This document shows positions 13,101 to 23,776 of a stretch of DNA of 64,000 nt, in pieces. Both the position numbers and the translations under genes were made by a program. Source of the DNA: Chrysopilus asiliformis (lineage: Eukaryota > Arthropoda > Insecta > Diptera > Rhagionidae). The notes beneath the pieces are model-generated. The model was not told where the DNA came from, did not search any database, and saw only the letters and a program-made list of their open reading frames with translations. Each line of letters begins with the position of its first letter. Positions within the stretch are counted from its first letter, which is position 1. The stretch is taken from NCBI GenBank assembly GCA_964034945.1, contig OZ035961.1, positions 88,120,124 to 88,184,123 of the forward strand. The letters run 5' to 3'.

Positions 13101-13499
13101 ACGTGGAAATAATTTTAAAAAAATAATTTGTTTTTCAAAATTCACATATAGCATCCCTTGCAATAAGTAACTTTTCGCCAATTATTGAAATACTATTTAT
13201 TGAAACACCTAATAAGTGCATTTATTAAAGTGATAAAATTGTAATTTACTGTCCATTACATTTAGATATGTTTTCTTTCACATATCACAATAATTATACA
13301 GACAACACTTTTTTGATTTACTATAAGATTAGAAACTATCCAAAATGCAAATGGGACGTAAAAATTACGTAGATGTATAAAAAATTCTAATCATCTGGTT
13401 CTACCACATTATCTTGGCACCTTAAAAATCGCATTTACGGCTTAGTTTTTCCTTTTCTTTATCACAGATGTTGGCTAGAAAATGTAGACCCATATAAAA

Positions 13500-13690
13500 G
13501 AAAGTGACGTTATTTACTACGCTTATAACTCAAGAACGGCTGGACCGATTTCGATGATACGCACCAATTCGGACTGGTCTTCGGCCAAACCAGAAGAATA
13601 CCCAAGAAAATTTCGGAAAATCTCCATGGAAATACGGGAAACTCATTTTCCATATACAGCGCCATCTATGATACACGACATGTACTAAAA
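13500..13690 (+). repeat. Repeat fragment with CTGGACCGATTTCGATGA core
   Basis: ACTCAAGAACGGCTGGACCG then ATTTCGATGATACGC: the tail core common in arthropod repeats. The R2 copy begins about 40 bp downstream, so this may be the head of the same or of another element. Confidence 0.45.
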
Positions 13691-13727
13691 ACGAATATGG
13701 TTTTGTGTGGTGGTACCGATAACCAGG

Positions 13728-14323
13728 TAAAAACATAACAAAAGCTATAATTGCCAATCTGGCAATTATTGAAAACCCGTATGGTGATATTCGTATCAAA
13801 ATTCGAACAGTTGTACCAAAATTCCACTTTGAAGTCAAACTTTCCAACAAGATTTTTTTAAAACTAGTTCCAATTGGATTTTGATGTCATGTCCTAAACA
13901 ATCATGTCCTAAACAACTTTTGTTCTTGCACTTTTTTGATAAGATGCACCGTTTTTAAGATATTCGCAAAAAACGATTTCGTTCGTATGGGGGGTACCCC
14001 CTCTAATGGGCCATTTTTGCCCATTAACGAACTTAGACTCGCATTTTACGAAAAACGGATCTGCGCAAAATTTCAAGTCTCTAGCTCAATCCGTGCGCCC
14101 GCAATCCGCGCTACAGACAGACAGACAGACGGACGGACGGACAGACGGACAGACGGACAGACGGACAGACGGACAGACGGACGGACGGACATGCTAAATT
14201 CAACTTTTTTCATCATTCTAAACACACTGGTGTAATTCATTTTTGTGTGTGATAACGGGATCTTGACGTTACAAACGGTAAGGCAAAGTTAATATACCCT
14301 TTGGTTCCACCATACGGGTATAA
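13728..14323 (+). repeat. Dispersed repeat R2, copy A
   Basis: Begins AACATAACAAAAGCTATAAT, with GCCAATCTGGCAAT. It continues through ATATTCGCAAAAAACGATTT, a GTATGGGGGGTACCCCC box, CATTTTACGAAAAACGGATC, a long (CAGA/CGGA)n tract (14113-14190) and AACACACTGGTGTAATTC, and ends TATACCCTTTGGTTCCACCA then TACGGGTATA. Open frames here only read the tract as DRQTDGRTD repeats. Confidence 0.85.
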
Positions 14324-14710
14324 ACACTACGGAGTGGAAAATTGGAAATTTCCACCGGAAAAGTCCGAAAATATTGAAAAACCGATATTGGATACTTTCA
14401 GGGGTTGCTGGTGGCAGCGGTTTTCTGGTTTGCAGTTTCAGTAATTCCAAATCAAAAATCCCGATTCTTTTTTTGTTTTGTTGGAAAAGTCGAGAAAAAT
14501 TTTGGGGAAAAGCGGGAATATCGGAAAAATTGATATTTGCATTTTGTATGGGATTATGGTATGGAAGAAGAAAATATTGTATTTGGAACTGAAAAACGGA
14601 TAATTTTGTCCCTCGCGATAATGTTATCGCACACGTTGAGACTGGTATATATCTGCGGGAATAGGATTATTAATTCTTATCCCTGTTAATTTAAGGCTCG
14701 GCTTCCCTTA

Positions 14711-15285
14711 TAAAGGGTGGTTAAATTTTAAGGGCCGATGTTGAATGTGAACCACACCTAAACGTCAAGTTTTTTTCTGCATTTCATTTGACATTTCTCA
14801 ATTTCAGACTAACTCAATTTGAACCATGGAAAGATACACAATCGAGCAACGCGTTAAAGTTATTCAGGCTTATTATGAAAATGTGCCTCATCACTGAAGA
14901 TGATTCTCTTCGAAAATTGATCATCCACTGTTGCCATTTCTTGCCACCATTCTGACCATTGACGACGCTTGAAATTGTCAAGAGGCTTTAGTTCTTGAGT
15001 CAATTGCACCTTGTAAGCGTGTAAATGCAAGTCTTTATGCATAATGTTCATCAACGACGAGCGTGGGAGGTGCAATTGTTGGGCACGACGACGAGTTGAG
15101 GTGGACGACGCCCATTTTCATAATAAGCCTGAATAACTTTAACGCGTTGCTCGATTGTGTATCTTTCCATGGTTCAAATTGAGTTAGTCTGAAATTGAGA
15201 AATGTCAAATGAAATGCAGAAAAAAACTTGACGTTTAGGTGTGGTTCACATTCAACATCGGCCCTTAAAATTTAACCACCCTTTA
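14711..15285. mobile_element. Rearranged IS630/Tc/mariner-type element with 173-bp inverted ends
   Basis: Left arm 14711-14883 and right arm 15113-15285 are inverted copies. The ends read TAAAGGGTGGTTAAA with TA at the borders. The right arm, read on the minus strand, starts a transposase (MERYTIEQRVKVIQAYYENG). The left arm carries the same start codon region, so both ends derive from the transposase 5' end. The centre (14860-15075 minus) codes a fragment with LHLHAYKVQLTQELKPLD and IIFSDEAHFH, typical of the region around the second catalytic Asp. The rest of the transposase is missing, so the element is defective. Confidence 0.8.
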
Positions 15286-17310
15286 TATAATTTTTATTAT
15301 TTTTTTCAAATTCATGCATACTTTTAGGCGATTTAATATATCAATAATTATCAACATGTTGCTAAGAAATCAAAATCTTTTTATTCATGGCTTTTCTGGA
15401 ATCCGAAGTTAAAACGTAAAACCAAACGCAGTCGATTCGATTCGCCACTCAATTGGTATTCTGGTATTTTAAAATTTGCAACCCTCATTCTACCCTCAAA
15501 ACGTTACTAGATAATATGCAATCGAACAGAAGTCAAACGCAGCGGATTCAAGAATACAAATTGAGGGGAAACCGAACAACCTTAACGCTAACGCTAGAAA
15601 GATGATGCAACTAGTTTTATTTAAATTAAATTTGTTTTCTTTGATATACATAACATCTCATTAAAAATCCCACATAATTTTCTTCATTATATTGTATTTA
15701 GTGGTTGAATTCGGTTTTATTTCTCCTTAGAAAAAATATAAATTATTGAAAATTGCTCCATGATTTACGATAGCATTTACGAGTTTTTTCATTGTGCTCT
15801 AAATACAATAAATTACTTTTTACAAAAGCAATTTTTTGCAATTTCCGTTGATTCAAAAGACGTTTTTTGACATAAAACGTCCATGAAGACGTTTTATTCC
15901 GGAATTTTAAAAAATATATAAAAAAAGCTTAAACGAAAAAAATTAAAAAGGCAATGACATTCGATTTTTATATATCCGAATATAAAAAAAATTAATAGCT
16001 GATACATCGAACACTATTTCTTTTCTTTTATTTGTTTTGCTAGAAAAAGGTTTTAATTGAATTAACAGTTTAATTGCTGAACACTTTTTTCAAGAGTTTT
16101 AACACTTTTCTTGAGATTTAAAATTGCTTCTAAAATTGTTTTTACGAGCATTTCTTTTATTTATTTAATTTACATTTGAACAAAATACAGTAATCTTTAA
16201 AATATGTAAATGTATCAATTTTGTATTTCACACTATTACCACGACAAAAAAATTAAAGAAATTCTTCAACATTTATATAATCAATCTTTTCAAATCCAGT
16301 TGCAAATACCTGTCGATGAAATTGCAATAAAAGTCCGTTGAACCAGTTGGTTAAGTTTCAAATGAAAAGCGTTCACTGAAGATGCTAAAAATGGTGCAAA
16401 ACTGACTCATCAGAAATAAAAATTGATAGTAAAATATTTTCAATGACCTTGCTATTACGTCATGGTATCTGAAACCTCATCTGAAACCTCATCTGAAACA
16501 ACCTATAGTAAAGCAAAGGTTAAAAAAAAACGTGAAGGCTTACGAACTATAAGAGAAACATATAATTAAGAATTTTATGGTTTTTATAATAATTTCGGAT
16601 AACGATAATATCCAATGATTAATGTTATCAATTTTGTCGATTGAACGCGTGAAAATTAAGTTTTGGATATTTATTTGAATTTACGACCACATTGTAAACA
16701 TAAGATTATCACATCGTGGAATTTTAAATTGATATGTTAAATAGTTAATAGAATCGATCAAAAATAATGGGATGAATTAACTACCAGTCGAAAATATTAT
16801 TCGAAACAAATTTATAATATTTTAATGTGATAATAATATTTATAACGTTGCATGTAAATTAGTATTTAAGACAAATTTTACATATGGTTTTAATTATAAA
16901 TTTATACATATTATCGTGGGTTGGAAAAAAACATTCCAGAGATGATTTACTACCAACGTTTACATTAATTTTTTAGAAATATGTTTCAGGAGAATTTTGA
17001 GGTGTTGTTTTCCCTGAAACAGATTCCAAAAGGCCCGAAATTTTGATTAGAAATTTAGCTTATTAGTTTGTGATAATATGAGAAAAAGCAGGTTCCAAAG
17101 TAAAAAAAATCCGACTTCTTTAAAACTAAGGTGACTTTATGTACCGCGGTTTTCGGAAACTAAACTTTTGAGGCCTACTATTCAATTTAGAATTATATTT
17201 TTTGAATGCTAAAAACGACTACTAAATAAGCAAAATATACTCTACTTCGGTGGGGGGTTGCTGTAAATCATATTTAACCGAATGCGACGCATCTTTTCAA
17301 TGTATTTTTC
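15286..17310. other. Intergenic DNA, nothing recognised
   Basis: AT-rich non-coding sequence with no open frame of note, no clear inverted repeat and no match to the repeat families found elsewhere in the window. Confidence 0.5.
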
Positions 17311-18458
17311 ATACCCGTATGGTGAAACCAAAGTGTATATTAACTTTGCCTTACCGTTTGTAACGCCAAGATCCCGTCATCACACATAAACATAACAAAA
17401 GCTATAATTGCCAATCTGGCAATCATTGGAGACCCGTATGGTGATATTCGTATCAAAATTCGAACAGTTATACCAAAATTCGACTTTGAAGTCAAACTTT
17501 CCAATAAGATTTTTTAAAATTTATTCCAATCGGATTTTGATGTATGGGAGTTTTATGTAAAATCATATCCTAAATAACTTTTGTTCTTGGACTTTTTTGA
17601 TAAGATGCACCGTTTTTGAGATATTCGCAAAAAACGTTTTCGTTGGTATGGGGGGTACCCCCCTAATGGTCCATTTTTGCCCATTAACGAACTTAGCCTC
17701 GCATTTTACGAAAAACGGATCCACCCAAAATTTCAAGTCTCTAGCTCAATCCGTGCACCCGCAATCCGCGCCACAGACAGACGGACAGACAGACGGACAG
17801 ACGGACAGACGGACAGACGGACAGACGGACAGACGGACAGACAGACGGACGGACATGCAAAATTCAATTTTTTTTATCATTCTAAACACACTGGTGTAAT
17901 TCATTTTTTTGTGCGATGACGGGATCTTGGCGTTACAAACGGTAAGGCAAAGTTAATATACCCTTTGGTTTCACCATACGGGTATAAAAATGAATTACAC
18001 CAGTGTGTTTAGAATGATAAAAATAATTAATTTTTGCATGTCCGTCCGTCCATCCGTCTGTCCGTCCATCTGTGGCGCGGATAGCGGGCGCACGGATTGA
18101 GCTAGAGACTTCAAATTTTACGCAGCTGCGTTTTTCGTAAAATGCGAGGCTAAGTTCGTTCATGGGCAAAAATGGACCATTAGGGGGGTACCCCCCATAC
18201 CAACGAAAACGTTTTTTGCGAATATCTCAAAAACGGTGCATCTTATCAAAAAAGTGCAAGAACAAAAGTTATTTAGGATATAATTCTACATAAAACTCCC
18301 ATACATCAAAATCCGATTGGAATAAATTTTAAAAAATCTGATTGGAAAGTTTGACTTCAAAGTGGAATTTTGAACTGTTCGAATTTTGATACGAATATCA
18401 CCATACGGGTCTCCAATGATTGCCAGATTGGCAATTATAGCTTTTATTATGTTTTTAT
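17311..18458. repeat. Repeat R2, copies B and C, fused tail to tail
   Basis: 17311-17386 is the inverted terminal piece of R2 (ATACCCGTATGGTGAAACCA). 17387-17987 is a nearly full plus-strand copy. 17985-18458 is a minus-strand copy joined at the TACGGGTATAAAAATGAATT junction. Internal tracts of (GTCC/GTCT)n and the GGGGGGTACCCCCC box are present in both long copies. Confidence 0.85.
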
Positions 18459-18699
18459 CTTAGACGCAGATGTCTTATAATTAGGGTGACCATATTTTTT
18501 TGAATCCGGAACAGATTCCGAATGAGAATCTGTTTCCGGTTCCGGGCAGAAGATGAGGGAGCGGGTGTCACGACAAAGTGCGAGTTTTATAGTGCTGCAA
18601 AATTAGTTGTGAAATTTTTGAAACCCCGATCCCGAAAAAGGTTTATTGTCAATTTTGGTTTTTCTTTGTTATTATATAAAAAGTGTTATAGATGTTTTA

Positions 18700-18870
18700 T
18701 ATTTTCAAAAAACAACGAAAATTGCGCCACAGGCAAAACTTTTATAAAGAAAAATCCCACAATTGAAAAGTATTTAATGAAATGCGCCGCAGGCGATTTT
18801 TTTAAGTAAAATGCGCTAGAGGAAATAGTTTCTAAAGAAATTGCACCACAGGCGAACATTTTTGAATTTC
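18700..18870. repeat. Short cluster of GCGCC(G/A)CAGGC motifs
   Basis: TTGCGCCACAGGCAAAAC, ATGCGCCGCAGGCGATTT, ATGCGCTAGAGGAAATAG and TTGCACCACAGGCGAACA are spaced about 35-65 bp apart in AT-rich DNA. Single copies occur near 1712, 44362 and (inverted) 62955. Confidence 0.55.
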
Positions 18871-19539
18871 AAGGTCAATTTTTTTTTGAAAATGAAGAAA
18901 TTACAATACTAGAATGCACAATTCAGGTACAAAAGTTTAGTTATTGAAACGGAGGGACAACACGCCTAAATACTTATAACACGTCTCCTAAATCGCATTT
19001 TTGTTTATTAGTATTTTCACATTTTCAGTTGCAATTACTTATGGAACGGGGAAAAGCTCAAAAAATTGAGCTATTTTGCGTAGAACACTACGAAATAAAT
19101 ATGAGGTGACAACTTTAAATTCAATTACAAAAATACGTATTCCTCGATTTTCACTTTTTTGACTCAAATGTAAGATATTGAATGAAAAAGCAATAAATTG
19201 CAGATGTGTTTTTTGATTTTTAAAGTTCCATCAGATTTAACTTCAAATAATGATCGAGTTATTAAAAATATTCAATTTTTTGCGTTTTTTATGCTTAAAA
19301 TTGATAGGTTTGTATTTAAAAAAAATCAATTAGAGGATTTTAAATAATAATAAAAAATTGCCGATTTCTCAAAAAAAATCCATGTTAGAAGTGGTTAATG
19401 GAATGCACGTTTTTTATTTGTCATTGTTCAATTATTCGTTAGACAGTTTGGTTGAGAGAAAAAAAATATTACGAATTAAATAACATATGTTTCAATAAAA
19501 GCCATCCTACATCTTTAAATTTGTTTATATGCATTTTTT

Positions 19540-20004
19540 CATAATAGCGCATGGTTCCCGAGAAGTTTTCAAAAAACCATTTTTTTTAAATATGTTGAAA
19601 ACCGTTAGAGATACGTATAAACCGTTAAAGCAAAAAATGTAGAAAATTGTTTATCCTATAAATTTGGTTATATTCATTTTTCGTCAAAAGCGAGTAAGTT
19701 TCGAGAAAATTTCATAAAACCGTATTTTGTGAAAAAAAAAATTATATGTGGAGTACCCGTTATAGCTAAAAATCGTAGTTGAAAGAAAACTACGATTTTT
19801 GCAAAACTTATTTTAAAAAAATTTCAAGTCACTAGCTTAGCGCGAGTTTTTTTAAGATACCTGAAACGGACAGGACAAACAGGTGCACGGATATCCTCAT
19901 AATTTTGCCTGAAATGAAAAGAAAGTTGATATTTGTCCCCGTTCTCGAGTCGGTCTTTGTCATGAATACGACACTTTGCCTCGACAGAAAAGGAAAGTAA
20001 AAAC
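19540..20004 (-). repeat. Dispersed repeat R3, copy 2
   Basis: Inverted relative to copy 1: CCCGTTATAGCTAAAAATCG, then an AATTTCAAGTCACTAGC box, GTTCTCGAGTCGGTCTTTG and terminal GGAAAGTAAAAAC. The tetranucleotide tract is reduced to GGACAGGACAAACAGG. Confidence 0.75.
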
Positions 20005-20054
20005 AAAATCTGTCAGAAAAGATTTTTGTGAATCAATTTTTTAATCAAACGTTG

Positions 20055-20299
20055 TTAACCCGTTCGGTACATGTTTTTTTCTATGGGGGTTAAAAATTCT
20101 CTCTATACAAATTAATGATGTTTATTTTTACAAATACGTCCACTGTAGTCCAGCTTTTTACTCAAAAAATCAAAATTGGGTCACAAATCCACTTAAAGGT
20201 GCACTAAATGAGAATAGAGTGTTGAAAATAAATAAATAATAAGACAATTAAATTTTTTTATCATGATGCCATATGGCATCAAAATACCGAATGGGTTAA
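20055..20299. mobile_element. piggyBac-like MITE, TTAA-flanked
   Basis: TTAA then CCCGTTCGGTA at the left end; TACCGAATGGG then TTAA at the right end (one mismatch in 11). No coding capacity in 245 bp. TTAA target duplication with C-start ends is the piggyBac hallmark. Confidence 0.7.
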
Positions 20300-22236
20300 A
20301 AAAAGAGTTTTGCAAAAATAAAAACGCACCATGAAAAATTGAAGAAATAAGTATTAAAAGATTTAAGAAAACCTAAAGAAAAATTTCTACCGTTGTAAAA
20401 AACACGTTTTTAGCAATTAGCAACTCGTGATAATTACCAGAGGATTCTTTTCACTGATTTTCTTAAGAAAAAAGTTAAAAGTGAAAAAATAATATAATTT
20501 AAAATTAAATTTCAATTTAACGAGAATTTAACATAACTGCAATTACCCGTAACTCTACATGTGATCGCCACAAATCATTTCCTGGTTAACCAAGAATTTA
20601 CTTTTGTCCGGATGATCTTACAACTATAGTCATCGTGAAACGGAGACAGCATTTATATTTTGGGTTGTTTACTTTTTCATCTAGCAACGCAATAATTTAA
20701 TTGCAATTTTAAAAACATTTTCTATTTTGAGAATTTTATTGTTGTATGATTAATTAACATCAACCAACCTCCAGTTCTCAAAAAATAGTAAAAAAAAAAT
20801 GTGAATTAAAGCGTTCGCTGCATGCTAAAGGTGTTATAAAATTCTTTTCTACAAGTTTCACCGCAATTTAAGAACTCATATATCATAACCAAAGCACCTA
20901 ATGTAATAAAAACCTGCAGATATAACTTGGGGTTCACATAAAAAAGAAGCAATTTAAACATTTTTAATGTTCGTCACATGAAATAAAACTTCTTCCATTG
21001 TTATGAAGTTTTTTTTCGTACAGAGGTTTTCCTCAATTTTCCTAAACTTTGTCCACATGAAAGAACGTTTCAAAAGTCTATAATCAAATCAATTATGTAC
21101 GAGCGATTTGCACCTCTAAATTACATTTTAAAAGGTAATTTAACTAATGAACTCCAAGCGAATAATGTACGAGTGAAGGTGCGGTTTTTCTGGTCGCATA
21201 CCAGAAAAGTACCAAATAGAAATCGAGATGTACATCCGTGACCTTACATCGATTGTTCAATGGATTTTCAAGGATTTTGTCGATATTACCAATGGAATAG
21301 AATCGAAAATTAATTGTGTATAGTATGGCGTCCACGCACCATTAATTAATTAAAACAGAAATTATTAGTTTCACATTGCGACTTCTATATCCAGGCGGTA
21401 TAGTAAAAGTATTTACTAGACAAATAAATCGAACAGAATGAAATCTTATGATTTTATGGTTGCCGTTTTAAAAGCAAAGGTAAAATGGTTAACATCTTCC
21501 TAATAATCTTCTTTATGGTGATCTGATGTCACCCGCGCTTCCTGCATTCTGATTATCTCAACATTTAACTAATGGTAAAAGCAATTAATGTCTCCCGAAT
21601 AGAACAGAAGACAAGCGATATTGATCCGCCAATTGGACACCTTCGCACATTTGTTACAGATTCGCTCTTGTTCTATGACGACGCATTTATCAATTTAATT
21701 GTTGTAACAGTCCACCTTTAAAAGATCTACCTGTCACTAAACAGTTAAACCATTTCAAATTCTTAATTTGGTAGTTTTTTCAAATTGTTGATCAGTAATA
21801 GTAACTGCTGCATCCGCTAGTGTGTTAGGTTGGTCTGAAAATAATGTCGATTTTTTTATTGAATTTTGGCTTGAATTAAAAAAATGAAAATTCAGATAAA
21901 AACTCTACAAAGCGCGAAAGTAATGTTCTAGAAAAATCAGCCGTTTTAAGAATTGAAATGATGTGAAGTTCGATCAGACATTATATCACGGAACGCGTCT
22001 TGTGAGGAAAAGAGACCGCATTATAAATATTCCGCACCGAAAGAAAGTTCGCAGTTTTTTTTAACGAGAAATTGACTCCAAATTGATTCAAATTGCTATT
22101 TTCATGAATTTTGGAAATTGTGACATCAGAGAAAAACTTTAAAGTGGAGCGTGGCAGAAATTTCGCCCACCCCCACCACTGTGAAAAATTGTTGGAAGTC
22201 TGAAATTAAAAGATTTCCATGATTTCATACTCATCA
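20300..22236. other. Intergenic DNA, nothing recognised
   Basis: AT-rich non-coding sequence. The minus frame at 21144-21335 has no supporting features. Confidence 0.45.
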
Positions 22237-23430
22237 TACTCTATATAATGTAGGAGTATATTAGATATAGTATACCTTTTGTAATTCATTCAACCAATCG
22301 CCGGACACAAAAATGAACTACACCAGGGTGTTCGGGATGACAAGAGACTTTGATTTCGCAAGTCTTGATTTTCCTTCATTCCGCGAACAACAAGACTTTG
22401 AGCCGATTTACCATCCGATGTGTTCCCCCCGAACTTTAAACCGCAGAAGTTCAATGAAAACATGAACCAACACCTCCTTTCGTTCTCCCGACCATCCTGA
22501 GCGGTGCTTCGGCATTAAAGGGTCTCCTCTAGGCTCTGTCTGAAACTATAAAAAAAAGTCTGTCCATCTAGCCGTGAACACCATAATTTTCGAAAGGATT
22601 GAGCTAAAGACTTGAAATTTTTTACACTTGCATTTCTCGCAAATATGTACAAACGAAACAGTTTTCTACAATTTTTTCGAAAATCCTGAGTTGTGTTGAA
22701 ATATGTATGATGGTAAAATGTGTTTAGAATATGATTTTACATAACTTATCTATAGATCAAAATCCAGTTGGATCACTGTTTCTCCCCTAATTGATTTAAG
22801 GCTTTCGCGGTTGCTTAATGCCATAATTAAGGACTTTCGGTTTAACCGCGTGAATTTTAAAAAAGAAGTAAAACTTACTTTTTATTTGCCGAGACGTTTC
22901 GGTTAGAGCATGTGCTAACCATGGTCGCTCGAGGACTGGTTCAAGCTTTGCTTAAAACATTGGACGGCTTCTCAAATTATAACGGTGCCTGTTGACCGTT
23001 TGTTGGCAAACTGTACTGTTAAAGTCCATCGATAAACCGGACGACACAATCAGTACAGTTTGCCAACAAACGGTCAACAGGCACCGTTATAATTTGAGAA
23101 GCCGTCCAATGTTTTAAGCAAAGCTTGAACCAGTCCTCGAGCGACCATGGTTAGCACATGCTCTAACCGAAACGTCTCGGCAAATAAAAAGTAAGTTTTA
23201 CTTCTTTTTTAAAATTCACGCGGTTAAACCGAAAGTCCTTAATTATGGCAAGGTAAAATCTGTTTAGAATATGATTTTACATAAGTGTTCCATACATCAA
23301 AATCCAATCGGACCACTCCTTTCCCCCTCTTCTAACCAAATGGTTTTTTTTTAAATAAACATTTTGTCTGCCCTCATTTAGAGTATTTGACAATTGGCCC
23401 CTGGCAATTGTAGCTTTTCTTATGTTTTCA
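22237..23430 (-). repeat. Dispersed repeat R1, copy 2, interrupted by a perfect palindrome
   Basis: Begins TACTCTATATAATGTAGGAG and ends CAATTGGCCCCTGGCAATTG, the reverse of copy 1 at 2510-2930. It contains a TTGAGCTAAAGACTTGAAAT core. The palindrome at 22819-23250 lies inside it. A 77-bp block (22712-22788) is repeated on the far side (23252-23328) with clear divergence. Confidence 0.75.
22819..23250. repeat. Perfect 200-bp inverted repeat with 32-bp loop
   Basis: Arm 22819-23018 is the exact reverse complement of 23051-23250; I compared all 200 positions and saw no mismatch. The loop is 23019-23050. Outer ends read TGCCATAATTAAGG, inner ends CAAACTGTACTG. The arm holds GCCGAGACGTTTCGGTTAG and a small GGTTAG..CTAACC hairpin. 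No open frame. Confidence 0.95.
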
Positions 23431-23656
23431 AACACGATTTGGACTTCCAATTAAATAATTTAGATTTTGAAAACTTGTTGAAGTTTTTATGACATTATTT
23501 TCGTATCAATTCGATATCATTGAACAATTTTCGGTTCAGTATAAGAAAATATCATTCAAATACCAATGCATTTTAAGGTGATCTTCATCGTCACATATGA
23601 TTGGCGGATGGACGCCAAACGTTGAAACTTAAAACTGATGAGTTCATTGTATTTGG

Positions 23657-23664
23657 TATAAAAT
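23657..23664 (+). promoter_or_regulatory. Putative TATA box of gene B
   Basis: TATAAAAT lies 120 bp upstream of the gene B start codon. An Initiator-like TTCAATT begins about 31 bp downstream (about 23688), which would give a short 5' UTR of about 85 nt, usual for cuticle genes. Confidence 0.6.
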
Positions 23665-23776
23665 GATCGTGGGGTTCCACCGAGTGATTCAATTCCCTTT
23701 CATCGTTTGGACTTAGTAAGTGTACGGCACACATTCGTCGTGCGACTGTAAAACTAACAAGACTCAAATAAAAAAA

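Noticed and set aside
14113..14190. Short regular repeats (CAGA/CGGA)n and similar tracts at 2.8, 17.8, 28.7 and 51.9 kb as CRISPR arrays or coding DRQTD proteins
   Set aside because: They are simple tetranucleotide tracts inside dispersed repeats, without unique spacers or flanking genes; the open frames exist only because the tract has no stops.
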